Source of the DNA: Candidatus Parcubacteria bacterium
Lineage (GTDB): Bacteria > Patescibacteriota > Patescibacteriia > PEXW01
Assembly (NCBI GenBank): GCA_003597955.1
Contig: QZJU01000021.1
Location: 47,952 to 111,951, forward strand
Length of the DNA: 64,000 bases
Direction: 5' to 3'
Below are positions 49,831-60,938 of this stretch, in pieces. The notes under the pieces are model-generated. The model saw only the letters and a program-made list of their open reading frames with translations, was not told the origin of the DNA and did not search any database. Every line of letters begins with the position of its first letter. Positions within the stretch are counted from its first letter, which is position 1. Made by a program: the position numbers and the translations under genes.

Positions 49831-51690
49831 TCAGAGATTCTCCAGGAGTTTTTCGGTTAATTTCGGACCTACCGCATTTGTCAGTTCTTTTTCGGAAGCC
49901 TGGCGGATCTTTTTTACTGAACCGAAACGACTTAATAATAATTTTTTGTGCTTTGGGCCCAGACCATGGATTTCGTCCAAAGCTGATTCAACAGCGGCCT
50001 TTTGGTGTTTGCGTCGGAAACCGGCAATGGAAAAACGGTGGGCCTCGTCGCGGATCCTTTCAATTAAAAACAAACCATCCGAGGGATTTGGCAATTTTAC
50101 CGGCGGTCTGCCAGGCAAGAAGATTTTTTCGCGATCCGCTTGTTGGGGCAGGTTTTGGTGGCCGCCTTTGGCGATGGCTACGATTGGAACAGAAAATTTA
50201 TTTCCGAGTTTTTGTTTGACAATGTTAAGCTGACCCAGGCCGCCGTCAAGAATAATTAAGTCGGGTAGAGGCAAGTGGGAAGACTTGGGATTAGGAACCA
50301 AGAACTTTGAACCGCGCCCTCCTGGTTTATTGTCTGCTGTCCCTCGTTCTTGGTTTGCGTGCGTGAAGCGTCTCGCAAGCATTTCTGCTAGCATGGCCGG
50401 GTCATTGGCGACGGTAACGGTTTTAATATTAAACCGGCGGTAAAACTTTTTTTCTGGCCTGCCATTAACGAAAACCACCATGCTGCCGCTCGAATGCTGG
50501 CCCATGAGGTTAGCCACATCAAAAGCCTCGATTCTTTTTGGCGGGTTCGGCAGCCTTAAAGCATCGCTTAATTCCTTTAGGCCTTTCCTAAGACGCAAAT
50601 CATCTTTTTCAAAACTGGCTTTTTGCTGCCGCAGGAATTCGGCCGCGTTCAAATTACTGACCGCAAGCAGTTTTTTCAGCCGGCCTCTTTGCGGAACCAA
50701 GATTTTTGCGTTTAAGATGCTTTTCAAGACTTTGGAGACCTTCAGCATAAAAGGCAGAATGAGTTTCTTGGGTAAATCCGTGGCTTGGGCGTAAAATTGT
50801 TCGATAAAACTGATTAAAATCCCGTTGGGGTTTTCATTCTTAATATGTTGCAAAAGTACGGTTTGTTTATCCAGCAGTTTGCCGGCGCGAATGACCAAGC
50901 GATTGACCGCAGCCAAGCTGCCCGAAACCGCATAGCCGATAATGTCCAAATTTTGTTCCTGACCTAAGATGACATTTTGTCTTTGCATCAGCCGGCTTAT
51001 GGCATGCAAGCGATCGCGTAGCAAGGCGGCGCGTTCAAACTGTTTTTGCTCGCTGGCTTTGCGCATTTTTTCGGTCAGGTCTTTTTCGATTACTCGGCTG
51101 TCGCCGCTAAGGAATTTGGTTAAGCCGTTGATGATTTCGCGGTAATTTTTCTGGCTTTGCTCATCCACGCCGTGGCCCAGACAGCGGTTTAAATGAAATT
51201 CAAAACAGGGTTTTTCCGGCGGGTTGGCGCAATTTTTGTAGGGGAAGATTTTTTTCAACAACCTTAAAGTTTCGTAAACTGCTGCCGATGAAACAAAAGG
51301 GCCAAAGTATCGAGAGCCGTCTTTGGCCAGACGGCGGACCGCGCTGACTGAAGGGTAAGTCTCGGCTAGCGCAATTTTTATGTATAGGAAATTCTTATCG
51401 TCTCGCATGACAATGTTGTAGGGTGGGTGGAATTTTTTAATCAGGGTGGTTTCCAACAGCAGGGCTTCCAATTCACTGGCTGTCACAATGGTTTCGATTT
51501 TGGCGATTTTGGCAACCATGTTTTTCTTGGCCGCCGAAAGTTGGGTATTTTTATTAAAATACGAACTGACCCGCGATTTTAATTTTATGGCCTTGCCTAC
51601 ATACAAAATTTCCCCGGTTTGGGAAAAGAATTGATAAACCCCGGGTTTTTTAGGCAGCACGGAAATTTGGTTTTTTAGACTAGGATTCAT
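49831..51690 (-). CDS. uvrC: UvrABC excinuclease subunit C
   Basis: 619 aa. It makes both incisions in nucleotide excision repair. The GIY-YIG domain is N-terminal (PGVYQFF...ILYVGKA). A UVR motif is near 200-240. The RNase H-like domain has EAFDVANLMGQHSSGSMVVF and LIILDGGLGQL, and a helix-hairpin-helix pair (IHGLGPKHKKLLLSRFGS) ends the protein. It is divergent from uvrA, 243 bp away. Confidence 0.96.
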   Translation of the reverse strand: MNPSLKNQISVLPKKPGVYQFFSQTGEILYVGKAIKLKSRVSSYFNKNTQLSAAKKNMVAKIAKIETIVTASELEALLLETTLIKKFHPPYNIVMRDDKNFLYIKIALAETYPSVSAVRRLAKDGSRYFGPFVSSAAVYETLRLLKKIFPYKNCANPPEKPCFEFHLNRCLGHGVDEQSQKNYREIINGLTKFLSGDSRVIEKDLTEKMRKASEQKQFERAALLRDRLHAISRLMQRQNVILGQEQNLDIIGYAVSGSLAAVNRLVIRAGKLLDKQTVLLQHIKNENPNGILISFIEQFYAQATDLPKKLILPFMLKVSKVLKSILNAKILVPQRGRLKKLLAVSNLNAAEFLRQQKASFEKDDLRLRKGLKELSDALRLPNPPKRIEAFDVANLMGQHSSGSMVVFVNGRPEKKFYRRFNIKTVTVANDPAMLAEMLARRFTHANQERGTADNKPGGRGSKFLVPNPKSSHLPLPDLIILDGGLGQLNIVKQKLGNKFSVPIVAIAKGGHQNLPQQADREKIFLPGRPPVKLPNPSDGLFLIERIRDEAHRFSIAGFRRKHQKAAVESALDEIHGLGPKHKKLLLSRFGSVKKIRQASEKELTNAVGPKLTEKLLENL

Positions 51691-51815
51691 GGCAGCTAAA
51701 GTATATCAAGGATGATAGAACTACGAATTACGAATACTGTGATTTTAGTTTTTTCAAATCACGCCCACAAACTATACGGCCAACCACACCTAAGCCCAAA
51801 ACCACCCTATACCCC

Positions 51816-51845
51816 TTGACCCACTCTTGACACATCTGCTACACT
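51816..51845 (+). promoter_or_regulatory. Candidate uvrA promoter
   Basis: TTGACC at 51816-51821, 18-bp spacer, TACACT at 51840-51845. A GC-rich CCCGC/GCGGG hairpin lies between it and the start. Confidence 0.45.
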
Positions 51846-51932
51846 ATTTCCACTTTCTGCCGCTTTGGCAGACCCGCTTCTGGCGGGCTGGCATGAAACT
51901 CGCATTATTTTTTAATTGAAATATCGAAAAAA

Positions 51933-54803
51933 ATGGCAGAACTTATTAGGATCCGTGGCGCCCGGGTCCACAATCTAAAGAATGTTTCGCTGGATATCCC
52001 CCGGAATAAATTTGTGGTCTTCACCGGCCTTTCTGGTTCAGGCAAGTCGTCTTTGGCTTTTGACACGATTTACGCCGAAGGCCAAAGGCGTTATGTGGAG
52101 TCCCTGTCGGCATACGCGCGGCAGTTTTTAGGTTTGATGGACAAGCCCGATGTGGACCAAATCGACGGCCTTTCCCCGGCCATAGCCATTGATCAAAAAT
52201 CCGTTTCTCACAATCCGCGTTCCACCGTGGGCACCGTGACGGAAATTTACGATTACCTTCGTTTGCTTTACGCTCGCATCGGAATTCCGCATTGCCCCAA
52301 GTGCGGCCGGGAAGTGCAAAGACAAACCATTGAACAAATTCGTAAGCAAATCTTGGCTTGGCCGATTGGCACGCAAATAATGGTATTGGCGCCCATGGTC
52401 AGGGACCAAAAAGGTGAGCACAAGCACATTTTTCAGAATATCCGTAAAGCCGGCTTTGTGCGCGTCAGGCTTGATGGAATCGTCACGGCTCTGGAGGAGG
52501 CCGAAAGGCTGGAATTGGACAAGCAAAAAAGACACTCGATTGAAATCGTGATCGACCGTTTGACTTTGGCCAAGGATTTGGAAAAACAAAGGCTGACCGA
52601 GTCTTTGGAAACCGCCGGTCGGTTGGGCAATGGCTTGATTCTCGTCACCCGTCAGGCGCAAAACGGCAAAGCCATCAACATTGACACTTTGTTCAGTCAG
52701 AACTTCGCTTGCCCGCACGACGGCACGAATCTGCCACCGATTGAACCCAGGAATTTTTCTTTCAATTCCCCGCACGGCGCTTGCCCGGACTGCACGGGTT
52801 TGGGCACCAAGCTAGAAATCGACCCCAAGCTGGTGATTCCCAATCCTAAACTGACCATTGCTCAAGGCGCGATCCGGCCTTGGTCGCGTTCGGCCTCCAG
52901 CCAGACTTGGTATATGCGGATTATCGAGGCCGTGGCCCGGGAACTGAAGTTTTCTTTGAATACACCCGTAAAAGATTTGCCAAAAAAAGCTCTGGACGCG
53001 GTGCTTTACGGCACCGGCGAAAAGCAGTTTGATGTGAACAACACTTCGGGCGAAGGCAAGGTGCGCTCGTTTATGACCACTTACGAAGGCGTGATTCCGA
53101 ATCTGATGCGGCGCTACAAAGAAACTGATTCTGACTATATCCGCTCGGAAATTGAAAGGTATATGCGCGTTTGGCCCTGCCCGACCTGCGAGGGCCGGCG
53201 CTTGAAGCCGGAGATTTTGGGCGTAACCGTGGCCGGCCAAAATATCGCCAAGCTCACAGCCTGCACCGTGGAAAAAGCCGGCAAATTTTTTGCGGATTTG
53301 GCAAAGCCCAAAAGTTTGAGCGAGAAAGAAGAAAAGATCGCTAGGCAAATATTAAAAGAGATTCGTTCGCGTCTGGGCTTTTTGCAGAATGTCGGCTTGG
53401 ACTACCTGACCTTGGATCGCGCGGCCTCCACGCTTTCTGGTGGGGAGTCGCAGAGAATCAGCCTGGCCACGCAAATCGGCTCTTCTTTGGTCGGGGTTTT
53501 ATACATTTTAGATGAGCCCTCAATCGGCCTGCACCAAAGAGACAATGCCAAATTAGTCACGACTTTGAAGACCCTGCGGGATCTGGGCAACACAGTAATT
53601 GTGGTCGAACATGATGAAGAAACGATTTTGGCGGCTGATCATGTGGTGGATATCGGACCCGGGGCCGGGGAGCACGGCGGGCAGGTGGTGGCCGCGGGCT
53701 CGCCCAAGCAGATTGAAAAAAGTCGGCATTCCCTGACCGGCCAGTATCTTTCCGGCCGAAAACGCATTGAGATCCCCGCGCGAGCCCGCAAGGGCAATGG
53801 TAAGGCCATCATAATCAAAGGCGCTCAGGAATTTAATTTGCAAAATCTGACCGTTAAAATTCCTTTGGGCATGTTTGTTTGCGTCACCGGCGTTTCCGGT
53901 TCGGGCAAGTCGACTTTAGTCACCGACATTCTTTCGCGAGCATTGGCGCAGAAATTTTACAACGCCAAAGATTTGCCGGGTAAACACCAAGAGATAAAAG
54001 GCCTGGAAAATTTAGACAAGGTCATAACTATTGATCAGTCGCCGATCGGCCGGACACCCCGTTCCAACCCGGCTACTTACACCGGAGTGTTTACGCCCAT
54101 CCGGGATTTGTTCACCCAAATTCCTGAAGCCAAAGCTCGGGGCTTTGGGCCCGGCCGGTTCTCATTTAATGTGCCGGGCGGCCGCTGCGAAGCCTGCGAG
54201 GGCGACGGCCTGGTTAGGATTGAAATGCATTTTCTGCCGGATGTGTATGTGGAGTGCGAAGAGTGTCATGGCCGCCGTTATTCTTCCCAGGTTCTGGAGA
54301 TTATGTACAAAGGCAAAAACATCGCGGATGTCTTAAATATGACCGTGGAGGAGGCATTGCAATTTTTCCGCAACATTCCAGCCATTAAAACCAAACTTCA
54401 GACCTTGCTGGATGTGGGTTTGGGCTATATTCATTTGGGCCAAAGCGCCACCACACTTTCCGGCGGCGAAGCTCAGCGGGTGAAATTGGCCACCGAGCTC
54501 TCGCGGCGCGCCACTGGCCGGACTTTATATATTTTGGACGAACCGACCACGGGCCTGCATATGGACGATGTCAAAAGATTGCTGAATGTTTTGAGCCAAT
54601 TGGTGGATAAAGGCAATACGGTGATCGTTATCGAGCATAATCTGGATGTTATTAAGTGCGCGGATTGGGTGATTGACCTGGGCCCGGGCGGGGGCGACAA
54701 AGGCGGTAAGCTGATTGCCGAAGGCCGGCCGACTGAAGTCGCTAAGACTAAAATCAGCTATACCGGGCAGTATCTGAAGAAATTATTTGCTCACAAAAAA
54801 TAA
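51933..54803 (+). CDS. uvrA: UvrABC excinuclease subunit A
   Basis: 956 aa, full length. Two ABC modules find DNA damage. Walker A motifs are GLSGSGKSS (~31) and GVSGSGKST (~656); signatures are LSGGESQR and LSGGEAQR. Zinc sites appear as CPKC...CPHDGT, CPTCEG, and CEACEGDG...CEECHGRRY. No SD. csrA converges on its end. Confidence 0.98.
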   Translation: MAELIRIRGARVHNLKNVSLDIPRNKFVVFTGLSGSGKSSLAFDTIYAEGQRRYVESLSAYARQFLGLMDKPDVDQIDGLSPAIAIDQKSVSHNPRSTVGTVTEIYDYLRLLYARIGIPHCPKCGREVQRQTIEQIRKQILAWPIGTQIMVLAPMVRDQKGEHKHIFQNIRKAGFVRVRLDGIVTALEEAERLELDKQKRHSIEIVIDRLTLAKDLEKQRLTESLETAGRLGNGLILVTRQAQNGKAINIDTLFSQNFACPHDGTNLPPIEPRNFSFNSPHGACPDCTGLGTKLEIDPKLVIPNPKLTIAQGAIRPWSRSASSQTWYMRIIEAVARELKFSLNTPVKDLPKKALDAVLYGTGEKQFDVNNTSGEGKVRSFMTTYEGVIPNLMRRYKETDSDYIRSEIERYMRVWPCPTCEGRRLKPEILGVTVAGQNIAKLTACTVEKAGKFFADLAKPKSLSEKEEKIARQILKEIRSRLGFLQNVGLDYLTLDRAASTLSGGESQRISLATQIGSSLVGVLYILDEPSIGLHQRDNAKLVTTLKTLRDLGNTVIVVEHDEETILAADHVVDIGPGAGEHGGQVVAAGSPKQIEKSRHSLTGQYLSGRKRIEIPARARKGNGKAIIIKGAQEFNLQNLTVKIPLGMFVCVTGVSGSGKSTLVTDILSRALAQKFYNAKDLPGKHQEIKGLENLDKVITIDQSPIGRTPRSNPATYTGVFTPIRDLFTQIPEAKARGFGPGRFSFNVPGGRCEACEGDGLVRIEMHFLPDVYVECEECHGRRYSSQVLEIMYKGKNIADVLNMTVEEALQFFRNIPAIKTKLQTLLDVGLGYIHLGQSATTLSGGEAQRVKLATELSRRATGRTLYILDEPTTGLHMDDVKRLLNVLSQLVDKGNTVIVIEHNLDVIKCADWVIDLGPGGGDKGGKLIAEGRPTEVAKTKISYTGQYLKKLFAHKK

Positions 54804-54828
54804 ACCCCTGGTCAATGACCTGGGGTTT
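54802..54828. terminator. Terminator shared by uvrA and csrA
   Basis: 12-bp stem AAACCCCTGGTC/GACCTGGGGTTT with one mismatch, A-rich on the left and T-rich on the right. It overlaps the last codons of csrA. Confidence 0.8.
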
Positions 54829-55030
54829 TATGCTTGCCGAGTAACCTTTTTATAAAGCCCGGGGTTTTTTCAGCTTCGATCTTGGCTTTAATTTCCTCGC
54901 GGTGGATTATGACATTGGCGGGAGCGTCAATACCGATACGGACTTGCCTGCCTTGAATTCCGAGAACCGTGAGAATTATATCGTCTCCGATGATTATTCT
55001 TTCCCCCGATTTCCGCGTCAGAATCAGCAT
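54812..55030 (-). CDS. csrA: Carbon storage regulator CsrA
   Basis: 72 aa. [18 protein letters not shown] and the C-terminal [18 protein letters not shown] motif are intact. CsrA dimers bind GGA motifs in mRNA leaders, often over the SD. Its own leader has AGGAGG just before ATG, a typical self-repression target. CsrA is patchy in CPR, so its presence is worth noting. Confidence 0.95.
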   Translation of the reverse strand: MLILTRKSGERIIIGDDIILTVLGIQGRQVRIGIDAPANVIIHREEIKAKIEAEKTPGFIKRLLGKHKTPGH

Positions 55031-55096
55031 AAGGCCTCCTATGGCCTGGGAATAAGCGATTTTTGTGGTATTTTTTAAGGTTTACAAGTTTAAGCG

Positions 55097-55124
55097 AGTA
55101 TAACAGGCTAACTTTTCTTGTCAA
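55097..55124 (-). promoter_or_regulatory. csrA promoter
   Basis: Minus strand TTGACA (55124-55119), 16-bp spacer, TATACT (55102-55097) with extended -10 TG. It is among the strongest promoters in the window. The leader is ~60 nt. Confidence 0.75.
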
Positions 55125-55180
55125 GAATCTTAGCATTTTTAGCGATTGAGCTTTTGGTTCTTGGACGGTAGCATATAGTC

Positions 55181-56098
55181 ATGAACGAGTTGGAATCGGC
55201 AATTTTAAAAACCCTGGTTTATTTTGACATTTTCGCCTACCCTTTAACGGCGTGGGAAATTTGGAAGTGGTTGTACGGTCAGAAAGCCGAATTCTTCGAA
55301 GTTGAAAAAGCTCTGCAAAACAGCCAGGCTTTGCGCGGCCAGCTTGAAATGACTTCGGGTTTTTACCATTTGGCGAGTCGGGGGGGGACGGTAAGGTCGC
55401 GTCAGGATAGGTACGAATTGGCTTTGCAGAAATTTCAAATCGCCCAACCTTTTATTAAAAAGTTGTCTCGTTTGCCTTACGTAAAATTCGTCGCCATTTG
55501 TAATTCATTAGGACTGTTTAACGCCCAAGGCCCCAGCGACATCGACCTTTTCATTGTGGTTAAGCCCGGTCACATTTGGACCGCGCGTTTGCTGGCCGCG
55601 GGTTATGCCAAACTCCGAAAATTGCGGCCGACCCAGAAATTCCGACAAAACAAATTTTGTCTGTCTTTTTACCTGACCGAAGATGCCTTGAATGTACAAC
55701 CGTTGTTATTTCCCGTAGACCCGTATTTCGCATTTTGGTTAGCTACTTTGGTTCCCGTCTTTGACCCAGAAAAAATCCTGGAAAGACTCTACGCTTCGAA
55801 TGCCTGGCTGTTCCAAATTTTGCCAAACTTGCTGCCGCGCAACATCGCCCGCCAGCGCGAGATCGCTCGGTCTAACTTGCAAACCCTGGGCGAGAAGTTT
55901 TTTAACTTTGGTTTTTGGGAAAAACTTGCCGAAAAGCTTGAGCAGAAATGGCTGCCCTCCAACCTGAAAAAACTAGCGAATCTTGATTCGAGAGTCGTGC
56001 TAAACGACCAAGTGCTGAAATTTCACGATAATGACCGACGCCAGGAATACGCCCGGCTTTTTCAAGCCAAACTTCAAACTTTGGGGCTGAATGTATGA
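55181..56098 (+). CDS. Nucleotidyltransferase-like protein
   Basis: 305 aa. An N-terminal winged-helix region (~1-65) precedes a nucleotidyltransferase core with GPSDIDLFIVV (~115-130), the G-S-D-x-D metal motif. The C-terminal half is helical with many Phe/Trp. A start over the next gene (ATGA) couples it to the O-antigen-ligase-like gene, so a role in surface polysaccharide is possible. Substrate unknown. Confidence 0.55.
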   Translation: MNELESAILKTLVYFDIFAYPLTAWEIWKWLYGQKAEFFEVEKALQNSQALRGQLEMTSGFYHLASRGGTVRSRQDRYELALQKFQIAQPFIKKLSRLPYVKFVAICNSLGLFNAQGPSDIDLFIVVKPGHIWTARLLAAGYAKLRKLRPTQKFRQNKFCLSFYLTEDALNVQPLLFPVDPYFAFWLATLVPVFDPEKILERLYASNAWLFQILPNLLPRNIARQREIARSNLQTLGEKFFNFGFWEKLAEKLEQKWLPSNLKKLANLDSRVVLNDQVLKFHDNDRRQEYARLFQAKLQTLGLNV

Positions 56099-57477
56099 CA
56101 AAGCCTGAAAAATGGTTGAATTGGGCATTAGCTGCATATGCGTTTTTATTGCCCTGGCAGACTCGCTTGCTTGTGGATTTTTCCAGCCTAGGCGGAAAAA
56201 TTTCCGAATACGCAAGCTTTAGTATTTACGCCACGGATTTTCTGCTTTTGGGGATTTTCTTGGCCAGCTTGCTGGCGCCGGGCGTCTATACCGTGGGTAA
56301 TAAAAAGCTGGGCTTTGGCATGCTGGCGTTTTATATCGTGGTTCTGGGTTCAATGCTTTCGGCCAACCGAGTTGAGGTGTCGATTTTTAGCCTGCGCAAT
56401 TTACTACTCATCGGCATGCTGTATTTGCTGATTCAGCAAAAATGGGCCCGGCGGGAATTTTTGCTAGCGGGTTTCTTGGCCGGGGGAGCGGGTCAAGCCT
56501 TATTTGCGATTGCGCAATTTATTTTTCAAACCTCGCCTGCGATGTCGTGGCTGGGTTTGGCTAGCCACGATCCAGCCCAGGCCGGCACTTCGGTGGTTGA
56601 AGCCGGGGGCATGCGCTGGTTAAGAGCTTATGGCAGCCTGCCACACCCCAACATTTTGGGGGGCTATCTGGCCGTCAGTCTGTTTATCGCTTTTGGTTTT
56701 TACCTTAAGCTCTATGAAAAAGTCAGGGCGGGTTTTGGGGTCTGGACTCGGGAAAATCTGAAACGCCATATTGAGGGCCGGCAGTGGTATTTCAAAATGT
56801 CGTGGCAGATAGCCATTTTGGTTTTGACCTCGATGCTTTTAAGCCTGGGCCTGTTTTTAAGTTTTTCCCGGTCAGCCTGGCTGGGTTTTTCCATTGCCTG
56901 GCTGGCGATAATGGCGGTTCTAATTTTTAAAAGAATTCCTTGGGGCTGGGCTTTGTGGCTGAAATGGTCGGGCTTTATTTTGGCGGTTCTGGTGCTGGTT
57001 TTTGCGGTTCTGCCCCAAACTTTTTTAACCCGATCTTCAACCCAAAGTCGTTTGGAAAATCAGTCGGTGACGACTCGCCAGGGCCTGTATCAAGACGCTT
57101 GGGCCTTGTTAAAACAAGCGCCTTTCCGGGGCGTGGGGTATGGCAACATGGTCGCGGCAGTTTATGACCAACTCGATTCTAACCGCGAAACCGTTCATGA
57201 CTACCAGCCCGTGCACAATATTTATATTTTAAGCGCCGTGGAGCTGGGCATAATTGGCGGGCTGGTTTTTGTGATTTTTCTAATTCTGGTTTTACAAAAG
57301 GCTTTTCAAAATTTGCTTAAAGTCTTCACGCCGGAAAAAACAGCGCTTTTTGGTATGCTGGTTTGTTTACTGGCTATCGGGTTTTTTGATCATTATTTTT
57401 GGACTTTAAGCGCGGGCGTGAGTCTGTTGTGGTTTTGTATTGCTATAATCAGCAACGACGTTTCCGAAAGACAATAG
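56095..57477 (+). CDS. O-antigen ligase-like membrane protein (Wzy_C)
   Basis: 460 aa with about ten or more membrane spans. The Wzy_C/WaaL-type region includes LGLFLSFSRSAWLGF and, after a large loop, RGVGYGN-like FRGVGYGNM...HDYQPVHNIYILSAVELGIIGG with the conserved His-Asn. Such proteins transfer or polymerise lipid-linked glycans outside the membrane. No glycosyltransferase cluster is adjacent. Confidence 0.75.
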   Translation: MTKPEKWLNWALAAYAFLLPWQTRLLVDFSSLGGKISEYASFSIYATDFLLLGIFLASLLAPGVYTVGNKKLGFGMLAFYIVVLGSMLSANRVEVSIFSLRNLLLIGMLYLLIQQKWARREFLLAGFLAGGAGQALFAIAQFIFQTSPAMSWLGLASHDPAQAGTSVVEAGGMRWLRAYGSLPHPNILGGYLAVSLFIAFGFYLKLYEKVRAGFGVWTRENLKRHIEGRQWYFKMSWQIAILVLTSMLLSLGLFLSFSRSAWLGFSIAWLAIMAVLIFKRIPWGWALWLKWSGFILAVLVLVFAVLPQTFLTRSSTQSRLENQSVTTRQGLYQDAWALLKQAPFRGVGYGNMVAAVYDQLDSNRETVHDYQPVHNIYILSAVELGIIGGLVFVIFLILVLQKAFQNLLKVFTPEKTALFGMLVCLLAIGFFDHYFWTLSAGVSLLWFCIAIISNDVSERQ

Positions 57478-57504
57478 GCTTTTAAAGACCCGATTTTCGC
57501 CCTC

Positions 57505-57533
57505 TTGACGGCTTTTTTCAGCTTGTTTAATAT
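57505..57533 (+). promoter_or_regulatory. groESL promoter
   Basis: TTGACG at 57505-57510, 17-bp spacer, TAATAT at 57528-57533, just before the CIRCE operator. Confidence 0.65.
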
Positions 57534-57549
57534 AGTTCTGCGGGATAAA

Positions 57550-57576
57550 TTAGCACTCTTTAATTGAAAGTGCTAA
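57550..57576 (+). promoter_or_regulatory. CIRCE operator
   Basis: TTAGCACTC, 9-bp spacer, AAGTGCTAA. This matches the CIRCE consensus (TTAGCACTC-N9-GAGTGCTAA) except one base. It binds the heat-shock repressor HrcA, which is not encoded in the window. Confidence 0.92.
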
Positions 57577-57625
57577 ATTATCATCAATGCTTAGATTTTT
57601 TAATTAAATTAACCTTTAATAAAAT

Positions 57626-57904
57626 ATGCAGCTCAAACCCCTGGGCGATAGAATTGTGGTCAAGCCCGCCACACAAGAAGAAGTCACTAAGTCCGGCATT
57701 GTTTTGCCAGACACCGTGGACAAAGAAAAAAAAGAGCAAGGCGAAGTTATTGCCATTGGCTCTGGCGAAAAAATCCAGAAGCTTGGGCTAAAAACCGGCG
57801 ATCTGGTTTTATTCGGCAAATACTCCGGCGACGAAGTCAAAGTTGAAAACGAGGAGTACAAAATCCTCAAAGACGAGGATATTTTAGCGATTTTAGAAAA
57901 GTAA
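57626..57904 (+). CDS. groES: Co-chaperonin GroES
   Basis: 92 aa. MQLKPLGDRIVVKPATQEEV and the mobile-loop and roof regions are present. It caps the GroEL folding chamber. groEL starts 19 bp after the stop. The start has no SD; the CIRCE site upstream gives heat-shock control. Confidence 0.97.
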   Translation: MQLKPLGDRIVVKPATQEEVTKSGIVLPDTVDKEKKEQGEVIAIGSGEKIQKLGLKTGDLVLFGKYSGDEVKVENEEYKILKDEDILAILEK

Positions 57905-57908
57905 TTAA

Positions 57909-59570
<1,662 letters not shown>

Positions 59571-59576
59571 AAGATT

Positions 59577-59608
59577 CAGAAGAGGAACCCCTAGGGGTTC
59601 CTCTTCTG
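59577..59608. terminator. Perfect 32-bp palindrome after groEL
   Basis: CAGAAGAGGAACCCCT and its exact reverse complement meet without a loop. No T-tract follows (TGCATCTC), so it may be an mRNA 3' stabiliser rather than a standard terminator. Confidence 0.6.
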
Positions 59609-59628
59609 TGCATCTCCTCCTCTTCTGG

Positions 59629-59693
59629 TGTCGCGTCGTCAGGGCTCGGTTTGGGTACCCACGAGACCCTAAACCTCGCCCTTCCTTGCGACA
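59629..59693. other. Folded 65-nt element after groEL
   Basis: TGTCGC/GCGACA closes an imperfect hairpin GGGCTCGGTTTGGGT / ACCCTAAACCTCGCCC. It could be a small RNA or a 3'-UTR fold. No family recognised. Confidence 0.35.
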
Positions 59694-59710
59694 GTTTAAA
59701 GAAAAATTAT

Positions 59711-59739
59711 AAAACCCGTCAGTTTACCTGGCGGGTTTT
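59711..59739. terminator. Terminator between groEL and convergent gene
   Basis: 12-bp stem AAAACCCGTCAG/CTGGCGGGTTTT with one G-T pair and T-rich flank. Confidence 0.8.
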
Positions 59740-59760
59740 TGGATTTTAGGAAATGAGCTT

Positions 59761-60315
59761 TTAGATTGTGGTTGAAGGGTTTCTTAAGATCTCAATGGCG
59801 TTTTCAAGAATTTGCCAGAGCTGATCTGGCATGGGAATTTTGTGGCTGCAGGTTTGCAGAGGGAGGGTCAAGAATTTAAAGATCCGCTTTTGGGAAAACT
59901 GGTGGGTTTGTTCAAATTCCTTCGGCGCAATTCGGCTGATGCACACTCGGGTTTTGTGGCACAGCGGGCAGAAATTGGCGAAAATTTTACTTTGGCCCTT
60001 AACCAAACCCACGTAAATTACCAGCCTTTGATTCTTTAGCGGATTGAGGACGACATATTCCTCCAAATGCATTTTAACGGCATAGCCAAGCCAGCGCAGC
60101 TGCTCTTCGACGGCATCCTGCCAGCACGCGTAAGCTTGCGGGTTGTTGGGAAAATTTTTTACCAGCCAGGCTTTTGACATCGTGGCCAAAAGCTGCGGCT
60201 CATTCAGAATGCTCTGAATGTGAGTGCTTGCCAGAATTTCCAAAGCGGTTTTAAAGTCTTTGCCGCCATGGCTGATGGGGATCCTGGCCTGACCACCAAA
60301 AAAGTTTTCCTCCAT
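59761..60315 (-). CDS. Unknown protein with CPLCH motif
   Basis: 184 aa from ATG 60315, chosen because GGAGG lies 11 nt upstream; a TTG at 60375 would add 20 residues. A CPLCHKTRVC segment (~115-125) could bind zinc. The rest is mixed helix and strand without a known family. It converges on the groESL operon. Confidence 0.55.
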   Translation of the reverse strand: MEENFFGGQARIPISHGGKDFKTALEILASTHIQSILNEPQLLATMSKAWLVKNFPNNPQAYACWQDAVEEQLRWLGYAVKMHLEEYVVLNPLKNQRLVIYVGLVKGQSKIFANFCPLCHKTRVCISRIAPKEFEQTHQFSQKRIFKFLTLPLQTCSHKIPMPDQLWQILENAIEILRNPSTTI

Positions 60316-60405
60316 TTTTAATCTGACCTCCGAGTTGCTTTTAGGTGCATTGTTGAAGTTAGTTTTGATTTTCAAATTGGTATATTAGCAAATCCATGTC
60401 TTTTG

Positions 60406-60455
60406 TCAACCCCGTACCACCCTGTACCATTTCGGTGCAGGGTGGTACGGGGTCA
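60406..60455. repeat. Large imperfect palindrome, ccccgtaccacc family
   Basis: CCCCGTACCACCCTG and CAGGGTGGTACGGGG are exact reverse complements around an imperfect centre that includes TACCATTTCGGTG; borders are GTCAA and TCAAG. It shares CACCCTGTACCATT with 39973 and the TTGACCCCG-type border with 1603. Confidence 0.75.
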
Positions 60456-60461
60456 AGCGAA

Positions 60462-60489
60462 TGTACATATTTTACAAGAGAGGTATAAT
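60462..60489 (+). promoter_or_regulatory. Promoter with very short leader
   Basis: TGTACA, 16 bp, TATAAT at 60484-60489. ATG 60498 starts only 8 nt later, so the transcript is nearly or fully leaderless. Confidence 0.55.
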
Positions 60490-60497
60490 TTAAACAT

Positions 60498-60803
60498 ATG
60501 CAAGACCCAATTACTCAAAAAACCCAGAATACGGGTTTTAACAACACCCGCAATTTGATAGCCGCCTTGGGCTATGTTTGGTTTGTGTGCGTGGTTATTT
60601 TGCTCTGGAAGCGGGATGACCCTTTCATTGTGAATCACGCCAAAAACGGCACGGCCCTTTTCGTCCTTTCAATCTTGTGGTTTATTCCGATCTTGGGTTT
60701 TATAATCCTGATTTTTGAAGTTTACGGTTTGTATCAGGCTTTTGTGGGGAACCCCTACAAACTCCCGTTGATCGGAGATTGGCTGGAAAAATACAAGATA
60801 TGA
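60498..60803 (+). CDS. DUF4870-like membrane protein
   Basis: 101 aa with about three spans. LIAALGYVWF, IVNHAKNGTALFV and ILIFEVYGLYQAF fit the DUF4870/Tic20-like small membrane family. Function unknown. No SD. Confidence 0.65.
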   Translation: MQDPITQKTQNTGFNNTRNLIAALGYVWFVCVVILLWKRDDPFIVNHAKNGTALFVLSILWFIPILGFIILIFEVYGLYQAFVGNPYKLPLIGDWLEKYKI

Positions 60804-60874
60804 TTGGGCGGGTTAAACCGCAGGGCGGCTAAGGAAACGCTTTCGTTTATTCAGAAATAATTTTGTCAAAAAGA

Positions 60875-60903
60875 TGGACAAAAGTCGTTTTTTGTGTTAA
60901 AAT
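60875..60903 (+). promoter_or_regulatory. ppsA promoter
   Basis: TGGACA at 60875-60880, 17-bp spacer, TAAAAT at 60898-60903. Confidence 0.6.
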
Positions 60904-60938
60904 TAGAATACATTTCTCGAATTTAAAACACACACCAT

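Noticed and set aside
52128-52775. Minus-strand frame of ~215 codons inside uvrA
   Set aside because: Fully antisense to strongly conserved UvrA motifs.
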